Below, piece after piece: positions 25,725-33,486 of a stretch of DNA of 64,000 bases. The notes under the pieces were generated by a model, which saw only the letters and a list, made by a program, of their open reading frames with translations, was not told the origin of the DNA and searched no databases. The translations under genes and the position numbers were made by a program. Origin of the DNA: Sphingomonadaceae bacterium (lineage in GTDB: Bacteria > Pseudomonadota > Alphaproteobacteria > Sphingomonadales > Sphingomonadaceae); contig JACKKZ010000008.1 of the NCBI GenBank assembly GCA_024236195.1, forward strand, positions 1 to 64,000. The letters are read 5' to 3'. Position 1 is the first letter of the stretch. Each line of letters starts with the position of its first letter.

Positions 25725-25810
25725 GGGGTATCTCCTCCAAAAGTTCGGAAAAGAGACTAGGGCTGCTGGCCCTGCCTGTCGATGCAAGGTGGAATCTATC
25801 CCCCGGACAT

Positions 25811-25834
25811 AGCAATAGCTTGCTTATTATAAGC
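25811..25834. promoter_or_regulatory. candidate MarR operator
   Basis: Two overlapping inverted repeats, AGCAATAGCTTGCT (25811-25824) and GCTTATTATAAGC (25822-25834), lie 23-46 bases before marR in the only AT-rich stretch of the divergent lipoprotein/marR gap. MarR proteins usually repress by binding such sites over their own promoter. No experiment supports this; arms are only 5 bp. Confidence 0.45.
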
Positions 25835-25856
25835 ACCCTTATTATTGGCCCGATCC

Positions 25857-26300
25857 ATGGACAATATCGGATATCTCCTCGCAGATGCTGCGCGCCTGCT
25901 GCGCCGCCGCTTTGACCAGCAAGTGCGCATCCATGGCGTGACCGGCCCGCAGGCACGGCTGCTGCTGATCCTCAACGCCAATGGCGGGCAAACCCAGGCG
26001 TTTTACGCAGACCAGATGGAGGTGGAGCCGATTACGCTGTGCCGCATGGTTGACCGGCTGGAAGAGGCACGGCTGGTTGAGCGTCGGCCCTCCCCCACGG
26101 ATCGCCGTGCACGGCAGCTGTTGCTGACCAGCGAAGGACAATCGCGGATCGCGGAATTGCGCAAGGATGTAGACGTGCTGATCGACGACATGATGCAGGG
26201 CCTGAGCCAGCAGGAGCATGAGAGCCTGATGCACCTGTTGCAGGTAATCCGGGCAAACCTTGGACCGCAAGACACGCACCAGGAGGCGGCCCATGGCTGA
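25857..26300 (+). CDS. MarR-family transcriptional regulator
   Basis: A 147-residue winged-helix regulator of the MarR group. GVTGPQARLLLILNANGGQTQ and ADQMEVEPITLCRMVDRLEEARLVERRPSPTDRRARQLLLT are helix-turn-helix and the wing, with the usual DRR salt-bridge tip; flanking helices form the dimer interface. ATG 25857 is chosen over a TTG four codons upstream. Its last eight bases overlap the start of emrA, so regulator and pump are one operon, and it is likely an autorepressor released by a pump substrate. Confidence 0.93.
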   Translation: MDNIGYLLADAARLLRRRFDQQVRIHGVTGPQARLLLILNANGGQTQAFYADQMEVEPITLCRMVDRLEEARLVERRPSPTDRRARQLLLTSEGQSRIAELRKDVDVLIDDMMQGLSQQEHESLMHLLQVIRANLGPQDTHQEAAHG

Positions 26301-27366
26301 AGCTGATCCGCAGATTACGCCCGAACAGGCTGAGACCAATGCGGCTGAAGCCAAACCCCGGCGCAGGCTTGGCCGACTGGCTGTCATGCTGGCTGTGCCC
26401 CTGCTGATCCTGATTGGAGGCGTGCTCTACTGGCAATCGCTGGCCGGCAAGGTCAGCACGGATAATGCCTATGTGAAGCAGACCAAGGTCGCGATCAGTG
26501 CCGAGGTTGGCGGGCGGTTAGTCGACGTCAAGGTGCAGGAAGGACAGGACGTCAAAGCTGGCGAGTTGTTGTTCCGCATTGATCAGGAACCCTACCAGCT
26601 GGAAATCCAGAGCGCGCAGGCCGCCATCGCCGGAGCGCAAGCCAATGTCACGGCGCTGGCCAATGATTCCGCCCTGTCGGGTGCCGATATTGCTGCTGCC
26701 CGCGAAGACATTGCCTTCACCCGCGCCACTTTGCAGCGGCAGGAAGCGCTGTGGGCGCGTGGGTTCACGACCAAGGCTGATCTCGACGCGGCGCGCCATG
26801 GTGTGAATGAAGCGGAAGAAAGGCTGCGCGCGGCGGAGGCCCGCCAACGTGAAGCCCGCGCCCGGCTGGCGACCGGCCCGGCCGTGCCCGGCCAGAACCC
26901 GCAAGTCGCCGCCGCCCGGGCGAAGCTTGCCAGTGCGCAGCTCAATCTCGCCCGAACGGAAGTGCGCGCCCCGGTTTCCGGACGGGTCGCGGAGGCAGAC
27001 CGCATGCACCCCGGCCAGCAAGTCATCCCCGGCCTGCCCATGCTGACATTGGTTGAGAGCGGCCGCAGCTATGTTGAGGCCAATTTCAAGGAAACCGACC
27101 TCGCCAATATGCGGGTCGGCCAGCGGGCGGAACTTAGCTTCGATGCCTATCCGGGGGTTACCCTTAAGGGCCGCGTAGACTCGATCGGGGCCGGCACCGG
27201 ATCGGAATTCTCAGTCCTCCCGGCACAGAACGCTACCGGCAACTGGGTGAAGGTTACTCAACGCGTCCCGGTGCGGATCGCGCTCGATGAAGAAAGCCCG
27301 CGTCCTTTGATTGCCGGGCTTTCCACCCATGTAACGGTGTTCACCAACGAGGACGAGAAGCGCTAG
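26293..27366 (+). CDS. emrA: EmrA-type periplasmic adaptor of a multidrug pump
   Basis: HlyD/EmrA membrane-fusion protein linking an MFS exporter to an outer-membrane channel. After a cytoplasmic lead, one membrane segment (about residues 28-46) is followed by STDNAYVKQTKVAISAEVGGRLVDVKVQEGQDVKAGELLFRID (first lipoyl half), a long alanine-rich helical hairpin (residues 95-205), and the second half with VRAPVSGRVAEADRMHPGQQV, YVEANFKETDLANMRVGQ. Length, 357 residues, is typical. Start 26293 overlaps marR. EmrB follows after three bases. Confidence 0.93.
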   Translation: MAEADPQITPEQAETNAAEAKPRRRLGRLAVMLAVPLLILIGGVLYWQSLAGKVSTDNAYVKQTKVAISAEVGGRLVDVKVQEGQDVKAGELLFRIDQEPYQLEIQSAQAAIAGAQANVTALANDSALSGADIAAAREDIAFTRATLQRQEALWARGFTTKADLDAARHGVNEAEERLRAAEARQREARARLATGPAVPGQNPQVAAARAKLASAQLNLARTEVRAPVSGRVAEADRMHPGQQVIPGLPMLTLVESGRSYVEANFKETDLANMRVGQRAELSFDAYPGVTLKGRVDSIGAGTGSEFSVLPAQNATGNWVKVTQRVPVRIALDEESPRPLIAGLSTHVTVFTNEDEKR

Positions 27367-27369
27367 GCG

Positions 27370-28929
27370 ATGGCCAGTGCTGCCGCACAACCGGGCAAGC
27401 CCCCTCCGGCGGGCGCAGTCGCCCCGCCATTAGCGGACGAGCCACTGCTGCCCGTCGCCAATCACGCATTATTGCTGGTTGGCATTATGTTGGCGTCGCT
27501 GATCCAGATTCTTGATACGACCATTGCCAATGTTGCCTTGCCGCATATGCAGTCGGCGCTGGGGGCGACACCTGAATCGGTGACCTGGGTGTTGACCAGC
27601 TATATCGTTGCCTCTGCGGTCGCCATGCCGATTACCGGCTGGCTGGCGGACCATATTGGCGCACGGCGATTGTTCATTCTTTCAACCGCCGGTTTCGTGG
27701 TCACGTCGATGGCTTGCGGCCTTGCGCAGAACCTCGAAGAGATGGTGCTGTTCCGCACGGCGCAGGGTATCACCGGGGCATTTATAGGCCCGCTATCGCA
27801 AAGCTTCATGCTGGATACGTCACGCCCCAGCAAACACCCGCAAATGATGGCGCTGTGGGGCATGGGCGTAATGATTGGCCCGATCATGGGTCCTGTGCTT
27901 GGCGGATGGCTGACGGAGAATTTCAGCTGGCGATGGGTCTTTTTCGTCAATTTGCCACTGGGAGCAATTTCGCTGGCGATCATGCTGGCCGCCCTGCCCA
28001 AACGCCCGGCTGAAAAGCGCAAATTCGACATGTCCGGCTTCCTGATAGTCGGGCTGGCGCTGGCGTCGTTGCAATTGCTGCTCGACCGGGGGATGCAGAT
28101 CGACTGGTTCGCATCCGGGGAAGCATGGATCTATGCCGGGATCATCCTGTCGTGCCTGTGGATGGGCGCGGTCCATTTCAGCACCACGAAGAATTCGCTG
28201 TTCGACCCACATTTGTTTGCGGACCGCAATTTTGTCATTTCCTGCGGTTTTATCCTGATCGTTGGTTGCGTGATGTATGCCAATATGGCGCTGTTTGCCC
28301 CCATGATGCAGAACCTGCTTGGCTATAGCGTGATCGAAACCGGCTGGTTGATGATGCCACGCGGAATTGGTGTGATGATCAGTATGCAGCTCGCCGGGCT
28401 GTTGATGCGACGCGGCGTGGATGCGCGAATTCTCGTCGCATTCGGGTTTGTGCTGACTATTGCTTCGCTATGGGAAATGACCAGCTGGTCACTGGATGTG
28501 GACAGCAGCCACATTGTCTGGACCGGCATAGTTCAGGGCCTGGGGATCGGGCTGATTTTCATGCCGCTCAACTCCGTCGCCTTCATTACATTGCCCCCGC
28601 GGCTGCGCACTGACGGGTCGAGCCTGCTCAGCCTGATGCGCTCTCTCGGCGGCTCAGTCGGCATATCCGTAGCCACGGTCAATTTTGCCCACAGCCTGCA
28701 GACCAGCCATTCGGACCTTACGGGCCATGTCACCAACGCCACCACCAGTTCCATCGACTTTTCTGCCGTGGACCGTTTCCAGGGTATTGGCGATGTGGTG
28801 ATGGTCACACTGGACGGCATGATCAACCGGCAGGCCGCGATGATCGCCTATCTCAACGACTTCTACCTGATGATGTGGATGAGCATCGCAGCACTGCCGC
28901 TGCTGTTTTTCATGAAGACGAAGCGCTGA
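27370..28929 (+). CDS. emrB: EmrB-type DHA2 multidrug exporter
   Basis: A 519-residue major-facilitator protein of the drug:H+ antiporter-2 type with about 14 membrane segments. Motif D1 ILDTTIANVALPHMQ in helix 1, motif A GWLADHIGARRLF, motif C region GPIMGPVLGGWLTENFSWRWVFFVNLP are intact. It forms the inner-membrane part of a tripartite pump with the preceding adaptor; the outer-membrane TolC-like partner is not in this window. Its last 20 bases overlap the convergent GFA gene. Confidence 0.95.
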   Translation: MASAAAQPGKPPPAGAVAPPLADEPLLPVANHALLLVGIMLASLIQILDTTIANVALPHMQSALGATPESVTWVLTSYIVASAVAMPITGWLADHIGARRLFILSTAGFVVTSMACGLAQNLEEMVLFRTAQGITGAFIGPLSQSFMLDTSRPSKHPQMMALWGMGVMIGPIMGPVLGGWLTENFSWRWVFFVNLPLGAISLAIMLAALPKRPAEKRKFDMSGFLIVGLALASLQLLLDRGMQIDWFASGEAWIYAGIILSCLWMGAVHFSTTKNSLFDPHLFADRNFVISCGFILIVGCVMYANMALFAPMMQNLLGYSVIETGWLMMPRGIGVMISMQLAGLLMRRGVDARILVAFGFVLTIASLWEMTSWSLDVDSSHIVWTGIVQGLGIGLIFMPLNSVAFITLPPRLRTDGSSLLSLMRSLGGSVGISVATVNFAHSLQTSHSDLTGHVTNATTSSIDFSAVDRFQGIGDVVMVTLDGMINRQAAMIAYLNDFYLMMWMSIAALPLLFFMKTKR

Positions 28930-29365
28930 CCAGTTCGCTCCAGCCATCCGCACTGTCGGGTTGGGTTTCCAACGCCACCGCGCCTTCGGGGATCACGATC
29001 CAGGGCTGTTTGCTGCGCGTCCAGACATGGATGTCGGGCGTGATGGTGGAATTGTGGTCGAAAGTCCCCGCACGGATGATCGCGATGCCGGGCCGCAGAT
29101 CGTTTGTGCCATAAATCCGGCTATGGCATTTGGGGCAGTTATAGAGCCGCGCCCGCGCCCCGCTTGGCTGGGTGAAGCCACCCTCGGCCATTTCGCCACT
29201 CACCTCGAAATCCTCAAGCCGCACCGTTTGCTGGAGCGCGAAGGATGATCCGCTGCGCATCTGGCAGTCAGTGCAATGGCAGGCATTGGACTTGAAGCGC
29301 ACACCCGGCCGCCAGACATAACGCACAGCGCCGCAGACGCAGCCGCCGGGATATTCCTCGCTCAT
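28910..29365 (-). CDS. GFA-family zinc protein, second copy
   Basis: Another GFA/Mss4-like protein, 151 residues. Zinc ligands appear in GGCVCGAVRYVW, NACHCTDCQMRSGS and LYNCPKCHSR. It is only distantly similar to the copy at 24.7 kb and shares the pattern rather than the sequence. ATG 29365 overlaps the isomerase stop by four bases, so it is the last member of an antitoxin-toxin-isomerase-GFA chain. It ends 20 bases inside the convergent emrB gene. Substrate unknown. Confidence 0.87.
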   Translation of the reverse strand: MSEEYPGGCVCGAVRYVWRPGVRFKSNACHCTDCQMRSGSSFALQQTVRLEDFEVSGEMAEGGFTQPSGARARLYNCPKCHSRIYGTNDLRPGIAIIRAGTFDHNSTITPDIHVWTRSKQPWIVIPEGAVALETQPDSADGWSELVSASSS

Positions 29366-30021
29366 TTCGCCGCCAGTCCCGTCTGCTCCATCCGCCATTT
29401 GGCCAGCTCGATCCGGTCTTGCCCGAAGAAGGGTTCGCCTTCGAACACCAGCGTCGGCACGCCCCAATGGCCCGCATCTTCCAGCGCTTGCTGGTTAGCA
29501 GCGATTTCAGCGTCAAGCGCCTCTGGCTCCGCAGCGACCTCCGCATCCAGTTCTGCGAGGTCCAGCCCGGCCCGCTCGGCGGCCCCCGCAAGGTGGTCGC
29601 CCTCATGCCAGTTCTCTGCCCCGCCCCAGATCAGTGCGGCGGCCTCATGGGCGAAGACAAGCGCAGAGCCCTCCCCCGCATCGCGCCGCGCGGCTGCCTG
29701 CCCCAACCGAGTGATACGGCGGATATAGGGCTGTTCAGAGGCAATCACGCGCGTCGCAATATCCTGCACGATCGGGTCAGGACGCGGAAAGCCCATCGGC
29801 ACCTGAAGGAATTGCGCCAGCCGCATGACATCCATCAGCACATAGCGCATCCAGTTTGGATGGTTCCGCTCGAAGAAATCCGGCTGCCGGATCGCCAGCG
29901 GATAGACCGGCCTCAGCGCAATATGCAGGTCATGCGCCTCCGCCAGCGCGCGGTATCGCCCGATCGCAAGGTAGCTATAGGGCGAACGGAAGCTGAAATA
30001 GAGGTCTGCGGTCAGAGTCAT
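29362..30021 (-). CDS. 2-hydroxychromene-2-carboxylate isomerase-like DsbA-family protein
   Basis: A 219-residue thioredoxin-fold protein of the HCCA isomerase/kappa-GST group. It starts MTLTADLYFSFRSPYSYLAIGR, where the Ser in RSPYSY is in the glutathione-contact position, and ends with GVPTLVFEGEPFFGQDRIELAKWRM, the family's cis-Pro and active-site close. Such enzymes isomerise 2-hydroxychromene-2-carboxylate in naphthalene breakdown, but most genomic members are of unknown role and no catabolic cluster is present. The start overlaps the toxin stop (ATGA). Confidence 0.87.
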   Translation of the reverse strand: MTLTADLYFSFRSPYSYLAIGRYRALAEAHDLHIALRPVYPLAIRQPDFFERNHPNWMRYVLMDVMRLAQFLQVPMGFPRPDPIVQDIATRVIASEQPYIRRITRLGQAAARRDAGEGSALVFAHEAAALIWGGAENWHEGDHLAGAAERAGLDLAELDAEVAAEPEALDAEIAANQQALEDAGHWGVPTLVFEGEPFFGQDRIELAKWRMEQTGLAAK

Positions 30022-30434
30022 GGGTAAAGTTCCGCCAAGGTCACGCAATGCTGCACATAGGCAGTGCCTGCCAGTTTGCGCAGCAGCCGCTGATCGGCAG
30101 TCACCAATCGCACAGCTTCCCGTTCGCAATGGGCAAGGTAGATGCAGTCATAAACCGGATGATCGAGCTTTCCGGCAATCTCCAGCGCCCTTTCGACCAC
30201 CTCCTGATCAGGCAGGTAACGCTCAATCCGCACGTCAAGGGTCGCGATGCACGCAAGCATTTGCTCCTGCGTAATCACTCCTCTGGACGTGGCTTTCCAC
30301 AGGCCATTGGCCAGTTCCGATACGAACAGCGTGGGCGCAATCAAGTCATGTTCGAGTGACAGACGTTCCGCGAGACCCGCGTCGACCTCGCCAATAAACC
30401 ATTTCAGGCCGACGCTCGCATCGACGATCATCAC
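30018..30434 (-). CDS. PIN-domain toxin (VapC/FitB type)
   Basis: A 138-residue PIN-domain ribonuclease, the toxin of a type II pair. Acidic active-site residues are D5 in MMIVDASVGLKW, Glu in FVSELANGLW (about residue 40), Asp in HPVYDCIYLAHCE and Asp in LVTADQRLL. It overlaps the antitoxin stop by four bases upstream and the isomerase start by four downstream. VapC enzymes usually cut a tRNA or rRNA; the target here is unknown. Confidence 0.9.
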   Translation of the reverse strand: MMIVDASVGLKWFIGEVDAGLAERLSLEHDLIAPTLFVSELANGLWKATSRGVITQEQMLACIATLDVRIERYLPDQEVVERALEIAGKLDHPVYDCIYLAHCEREAVRLVTADQRLLRKLAGTAYVQHCVTLAELYP

Positions 30435-30670
30435 CGGCTGTCACGATCCTCGCGGATCAGTTCCCAGCCTTCGCAGCCCAGCAGCTCGGGCTTGCTGGCA
30501 GACCGAATGCGGGCAGCGATTTCCAGCGCCGCGCGTTTGCGCTCTGCCTTTACCGCAGCGCTCAATTCCGCATGCAATTCCGCCTGGAGTGAACGACCAT
30601 TGGCGTCGGCGCGCTTCTTCCAGGCGGCAATTACATCTTCATCAAGATTGCGAATGAGAATATTGCCCAT
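30431..30670 (-). CDS. FitA-like ribbon-helix-helix antitoxin
   Basis: A 79-residue antitoxin. MGNILIRNLDEDVIAAWKKRADANGRSLQAELHAEL is an Arc/FitA-type ribbon-helix-helix DNA-binding domain; the C-terminal half (LEIAARIRSASKPELLGCEG) would wrap the toxin. Upstream at 30678-30698 is a perfect 21-base palindrome ending seven bases before the start codon, the expected autoregulatory operator. First gene of the four-gene overlapping chain. Confidence 0.9.
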   Translation of the reverse strand: MGNILIRNLDEDVIAAWKKRADANGRSLQAELHAELSAAVKAERKRAALEIAARIRSASKPELLGCEGWELIREDRDSR

Positions 30671-30677
30671 GCGACGC

Positions 30678-30698
30678 GTGATAGCATCATGCTATCAC
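30678..30698. promoter_or_regulatory. antitoxin operator palindrome
   Basis: GTGATAGCAT, one central C, then ATGCTATCAC: perfect 10-bp arms directly before the antitoxin gene. Ribbon-helix-helix antitoxins of the FitA/VapB kind bind such palindromes to repress their own operon. Confidence 0.7.
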
Positions 30699-30706
30699 AA
30701 AGGCAA

Positions 30707-31732
30707 TCACCCCTTCTTGAGGTGACGCTGGCCGAGCAGTTCCGCAATCTGCACCGCGTTAAGCGCCGCGCCCTTGCGGAGGTTGTCGGAAACGCACCAC
30801 AGCGTCAGGCCGTTGTCCACGGTCGGGTCTTCGCGCACGCGGCTGATATAGGTGGCACCATCGCCTGCGCATTCCACGGGGGTGACGTAACCGCCATCTT
30901 CGCGCTTATCGACCAGCATGATGCCCGGGGCTTCGCGCAGGATGTCCTGCGCTTCGGCCGCGCTGATCTCACGCTCGAATTCGATGTTCACCGCTTCGGA
31001 GTGGCCCACGAACACCGGCACGCGCACGCAGGTGGCGTTCATCTTGACCTTGGGATCGAGGATCTTCTTGGTCTCGACCACCATCTTCCACTCTTCCTTG
31101 GTGGAACCATCATCCATGAAGACGTCAATATGCGGGATCACGTTGAAGGCGATCTGCTTGGTGAACTTGGCCGGCTCAACCGGGTCGCCGACGAAAATCG
31201 CGCGGCTCTGTTCGAACAGCTCGTCCATGCCCGCCTTGCCCGCGCCGGAAACCGACTGGTAGGTGGAGACGACCACGCGCTTGATCCCGGCGGCATCGTG
31301 CAGCGGCTTCAATGCCACAACCAGCTGCGCGGTCGAGCAGTTGGGGTTCGCGATGATCCCCTTCTTCTTGTAATCGTCAATCGCGTCCGGGTTCACTTCG
31401 GGCACGATCAGCGGCACGTCCGGATCCATCCGCCAATAGGAGCTATTGTCGATCACGACGCAGCCCTGCGCTGCCGCTTTGGGCGCATATTCCCTGGCCG
31501 GGCCGCCGCCTGCGCTGAACAGGGCGATATCATAGCCGGTGAAGTCGAAATGCTCGATATTCTTGCACTTCAGCATCTTGCCGGTGTCGCCGAATTCGAC
31601 TTCCGAACCCGTCGAGCGTGGCGAAGCCACTGCTGTGACTTCGTCACAAGGGAATTCGCGCTCGGCAAGAATTGCCATCATTTCGCGTCCGACATTGCCG
31701 GTCGCCCCGACAACTGCCACCCGGTAACCCAT
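30707..31732 (-). CDS. asd: aspartate-semialdehyde dehydrogenase
   Basis: NADPH-dependent reduction of aspartyl phosphate to aspartate semialdehyde, the branch point to lysine/DAP, threonine and methionine. GATGNVGREMM is the nucleotide loop, Cys132 in NPNCSTAQLV the nucleophile, and the substrate-binding region VRVPVFVGHSEAVNIEFE is intact. Length, 341 residues, is normal. It also supplies the co-substrate of the carboxynorspermidine dehydrogenase at 9-10 kb. A nearly full-length antisense frame overlies it and is not a gene. Confidence 0.97.
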   Translation of the reverse strand: MGYRVAVVGATGNVGREMMAILAEREFPCDEVTAVASPRSTGSEVEFGDTGKMLKCKNIEHFDFTGYDIALFSAGGGPAREYAPKAAAQGCVVIDNSSYWRMDPDVPLIVPEVNPDAIDDYKKKGIIANPNCSTAQLVVALKPLHDAAGIKRVVVSTYQSVSGAGKAGMDELFEQSRAIFVGDPVEPAKFTKQIAFNVIPHIDVFMDDGSTKEEWKMVVETKKILDPKVKMNATCVRVPVFVGHSEAVNIEFEREISAAEAQDILREAPGIMLVDKREDGGYVTPVECAGDGATYISRVREDPTVDNGLTLWCVSDNLRKGAALNAVQIAELLGQRHLKKG

Positions 31733-31807
31733 TAGAATATCCTTTCAACAAACGCATTGTGCGCTGCAAAAAACGCCCGTTAGACGCCTATTTCCCGCAA
31801 CGCAATG

Positions 31808-33016
31808 TTACACAAACCCCAATAGGTAGAGCAGGAGCATTGCCGCCCCGGCAAACGAACCTGCCAGCCCGGCCAGCGCGATCCAGCGCTTGCCCGCCTT
31901 GCGGTGGATTGCCAGCCAGTTGACCAGCGCAAAGACGAGCAGGAAGACCAGGCTCGCCCCTTCCACCAGCACGGCGATATCGCCCAGCAGTACCAGCACG
32001 ATAGCGGTGCCGGAGATCACCAGCGTGCCGAACCACGGCACGTTGCGCTCGTCCCGACTGGCGAAGAGTTTGGGAAGTTCGCCATCCTGCGCGGCACTTT
32101 CGGCCAGACGCGCGGTGGCGAACACCGTCGCATTAATGGCAGAACCTGCAGAGAAGGTGGCGGCGATGGAAACGGCGATAAAGCCTGACAACCCCAGTGC
32201 TTCTCGCCCGGCCAGCGCCAGCGCGACTTCCTCTTGCTCCACAATCGCAGGCGCCCCGGCAAGCATGGTCGCCCCCACGGCAACGAGGATATAGGTCACC
32301 ATGGTGACAAGGATCGCGGCGGGCATGGCCACAGCAATGGTGCGCGGGGCATCGCGCATCTCGTCATAGTCGTAGCTGAGCAGCTGGAAGCCTTCATAGG
32401 CCATGAAGACCACGCCCATCCCCACCAGCGCGGCCCCGAAACCAAACGGCTGGCCAGGATGGAGCACCAGTTGCTGCGGGTCCCAATGCCACAGGCCAAG
32501 GCTGGCAAGGCCCAACAGGATCACCAGCTTGCCCCAGACTGCGACCTTTTCCAGCAAAGTCGCCTCTGCCGCACCCATCAGATTGACGGCTGCCAGCACG
32601 ATAATCGCGCCAATAGCAGCGGCCAGCTTCACCCATTCAGGCGCATGGAAAACATTCGCGGCATAGGCGCCAAAGGTCACCGCATAGACCGAGACGGTCA
32701 GGATGTAGCCGATAATCAGCACCCACACGACGATCCGGGCCATCCGGTTCCAGCCCAGATCACGCAGATAGGCGTAGGAACCGCCCGGTTTGTCAATCTG
32801 GCGGGTTAGCGCGGAATAGGAATGGCCTGAGGCCAGCGCCACCAGCCCGCCGAGCAGGAAACTGAACCAGGTCCAGTGCCCGGCCACAGTGATGACCACC
32901 CCAAGCGTCGAGAAAATTCCCCCGCCGATCATCCCGCCCACAGCCATTGCCCAAGCGCCGCCGGGACCAAGGGCCCGGCGCGGCTGCGCGGCTGTCTGTT
33001 GTGCTGGCTGGTTCAT
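31808..33016 (-). CDS. APC-family amino acid permease
   Basis: A 402-residue inner-membrane transporter with about 11-12 hydrophobic segments. The APC signature GGMIGGGIFSTLGVV is in the first helix (residues 25-45) and ALTRQIDKPGGSYAYLRDLG in the second/third-helix region. The C-terminal half has VFATARLAESAAQDGELPKLFA, typical of the family. ATG 33016 is preferred to a TTG six codons upstream because no ribosome site favours the TTG. Substrate cannot be told. It stands alone downstream of the rplS terminator. Confidence 0.88.
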   Translation of the reverse strand: MNQPAQQTAAQPRRALGPGGAWAMAVGGMIGGGIFSTLGVVITVAGHWTWFSFLLGGLVALASGHSYSALTRQIDKPGGSYAYLRDLGWNRMARIVVWVLIIGYILTVSVYAVTFGAYAANVFHAPEWVKLAAAIGAIIVLAAVNLMGAAEATLLEKVAVWGKLVILLGLASLGLWHWDPQQLVLHPGQPFGFGAALVGMGVVFMAYEGFQLLSYDYDEMRDAPRTIAVAMPAAILVTMVTYILVAVGATMLAGAPAIVEQEEVALALAGREALGLSGFIAVSIAATFSAGSAINATVFATARLAESAAQDGELPKLFASRDERNVPWFGTLVISGTAIVLVLLGDIAVLVEGASLVFLLVFALVNWLAIHRKAGKRWIALAGLAGSFAGAAMLLLYLLGFV

Positions 33017-33051
33017 GATCGCTGTCGTCGTCAATCTGCGTCACGCAAAGG

Positions 33052-33087
33052 AAAAGGGCGCCCCGGCTGTTGCCAGAGCGCCCTTTT
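33052..33087 (-). terminator. terminator of the trmD-rplS operon
   Basis: AAAAGGGCGC and GCGCCCTTTT form a 10-bp stem around a 16-base loop, 31 bases after the rplS stop, with a run of T on the minus strand after the stem. Confidence 0.85.
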
Positions 33088-33117
33088 GGAAACTTGCGTT
33101 TCGCGAGGAACTGAAAC

Positions 33118-33486
33118 TCAGTTCGCGCCCTGGGTGTCGCGGCGTTCCGCAATACGCGCACGTTTACCGGTGCGACCACGCAGGTAGTAGAGCTTCGCAC
33201 GACGCACGACGCCGCGGCGGACCACGGTGATGCTGTCAACGATCGGCGAGTAGAGCGGGAACACGCGTTCCACGCCTTCGCCGAAGCTCATCTTGCGAAC
33301 GGTGAAGTTGCTGTTGATGCTGCGGTTGGAACGCGCAATCACAACGCCTTCGAAGTTCTGAATACGCTCACGCGTACCTTCGATAACTTTCACGCCCACG
33401 CGCACAGTGTCGCCGGCACGGAATTCAGGGATGTCCTTGCCAGCCTTGGCAATTTCTTCCGCTTCGATCTGCTGGATCAGATTCAC
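33118..33486 (-). CDS. rplS: 50S ribosomal protein L19
   Basis: L19 lies at the 30S/50S interface. MNLIQQIEAEEI at the start, FRAGDTVRVGVKVIEGTRERIQNFEGVVIARSNR, and VERVFPLYSPIVDSITVVRRG are textbook family sequence. The start is GTG (33484-33486), overlapping the trmD stop as GTGA; the frame reading further upstream is trmD's region in another frame. 122 residues, ending KRARIAERRDTQGAN. Last gene of the rpsP-rimM-trmD-rplS operon. Confidence 0.97.
   Translation of the reverse strand: MNLIQQIEAEEIAKAGKDIPEFRAGDTVRVGVKVIEGTRERIQNFEGVVIARSNRSINSNFTVRKMSFGEGVERVFPLYSPIVDSITVVRRGVVRRAKLYYLRGRTGKRARIAERRDTQGAN

Noticed and set aside
30689..31735. 348-codon plus frame covering asd
   Set aside because: Shadow of asd, which has all catalytic motifs on the other strand.
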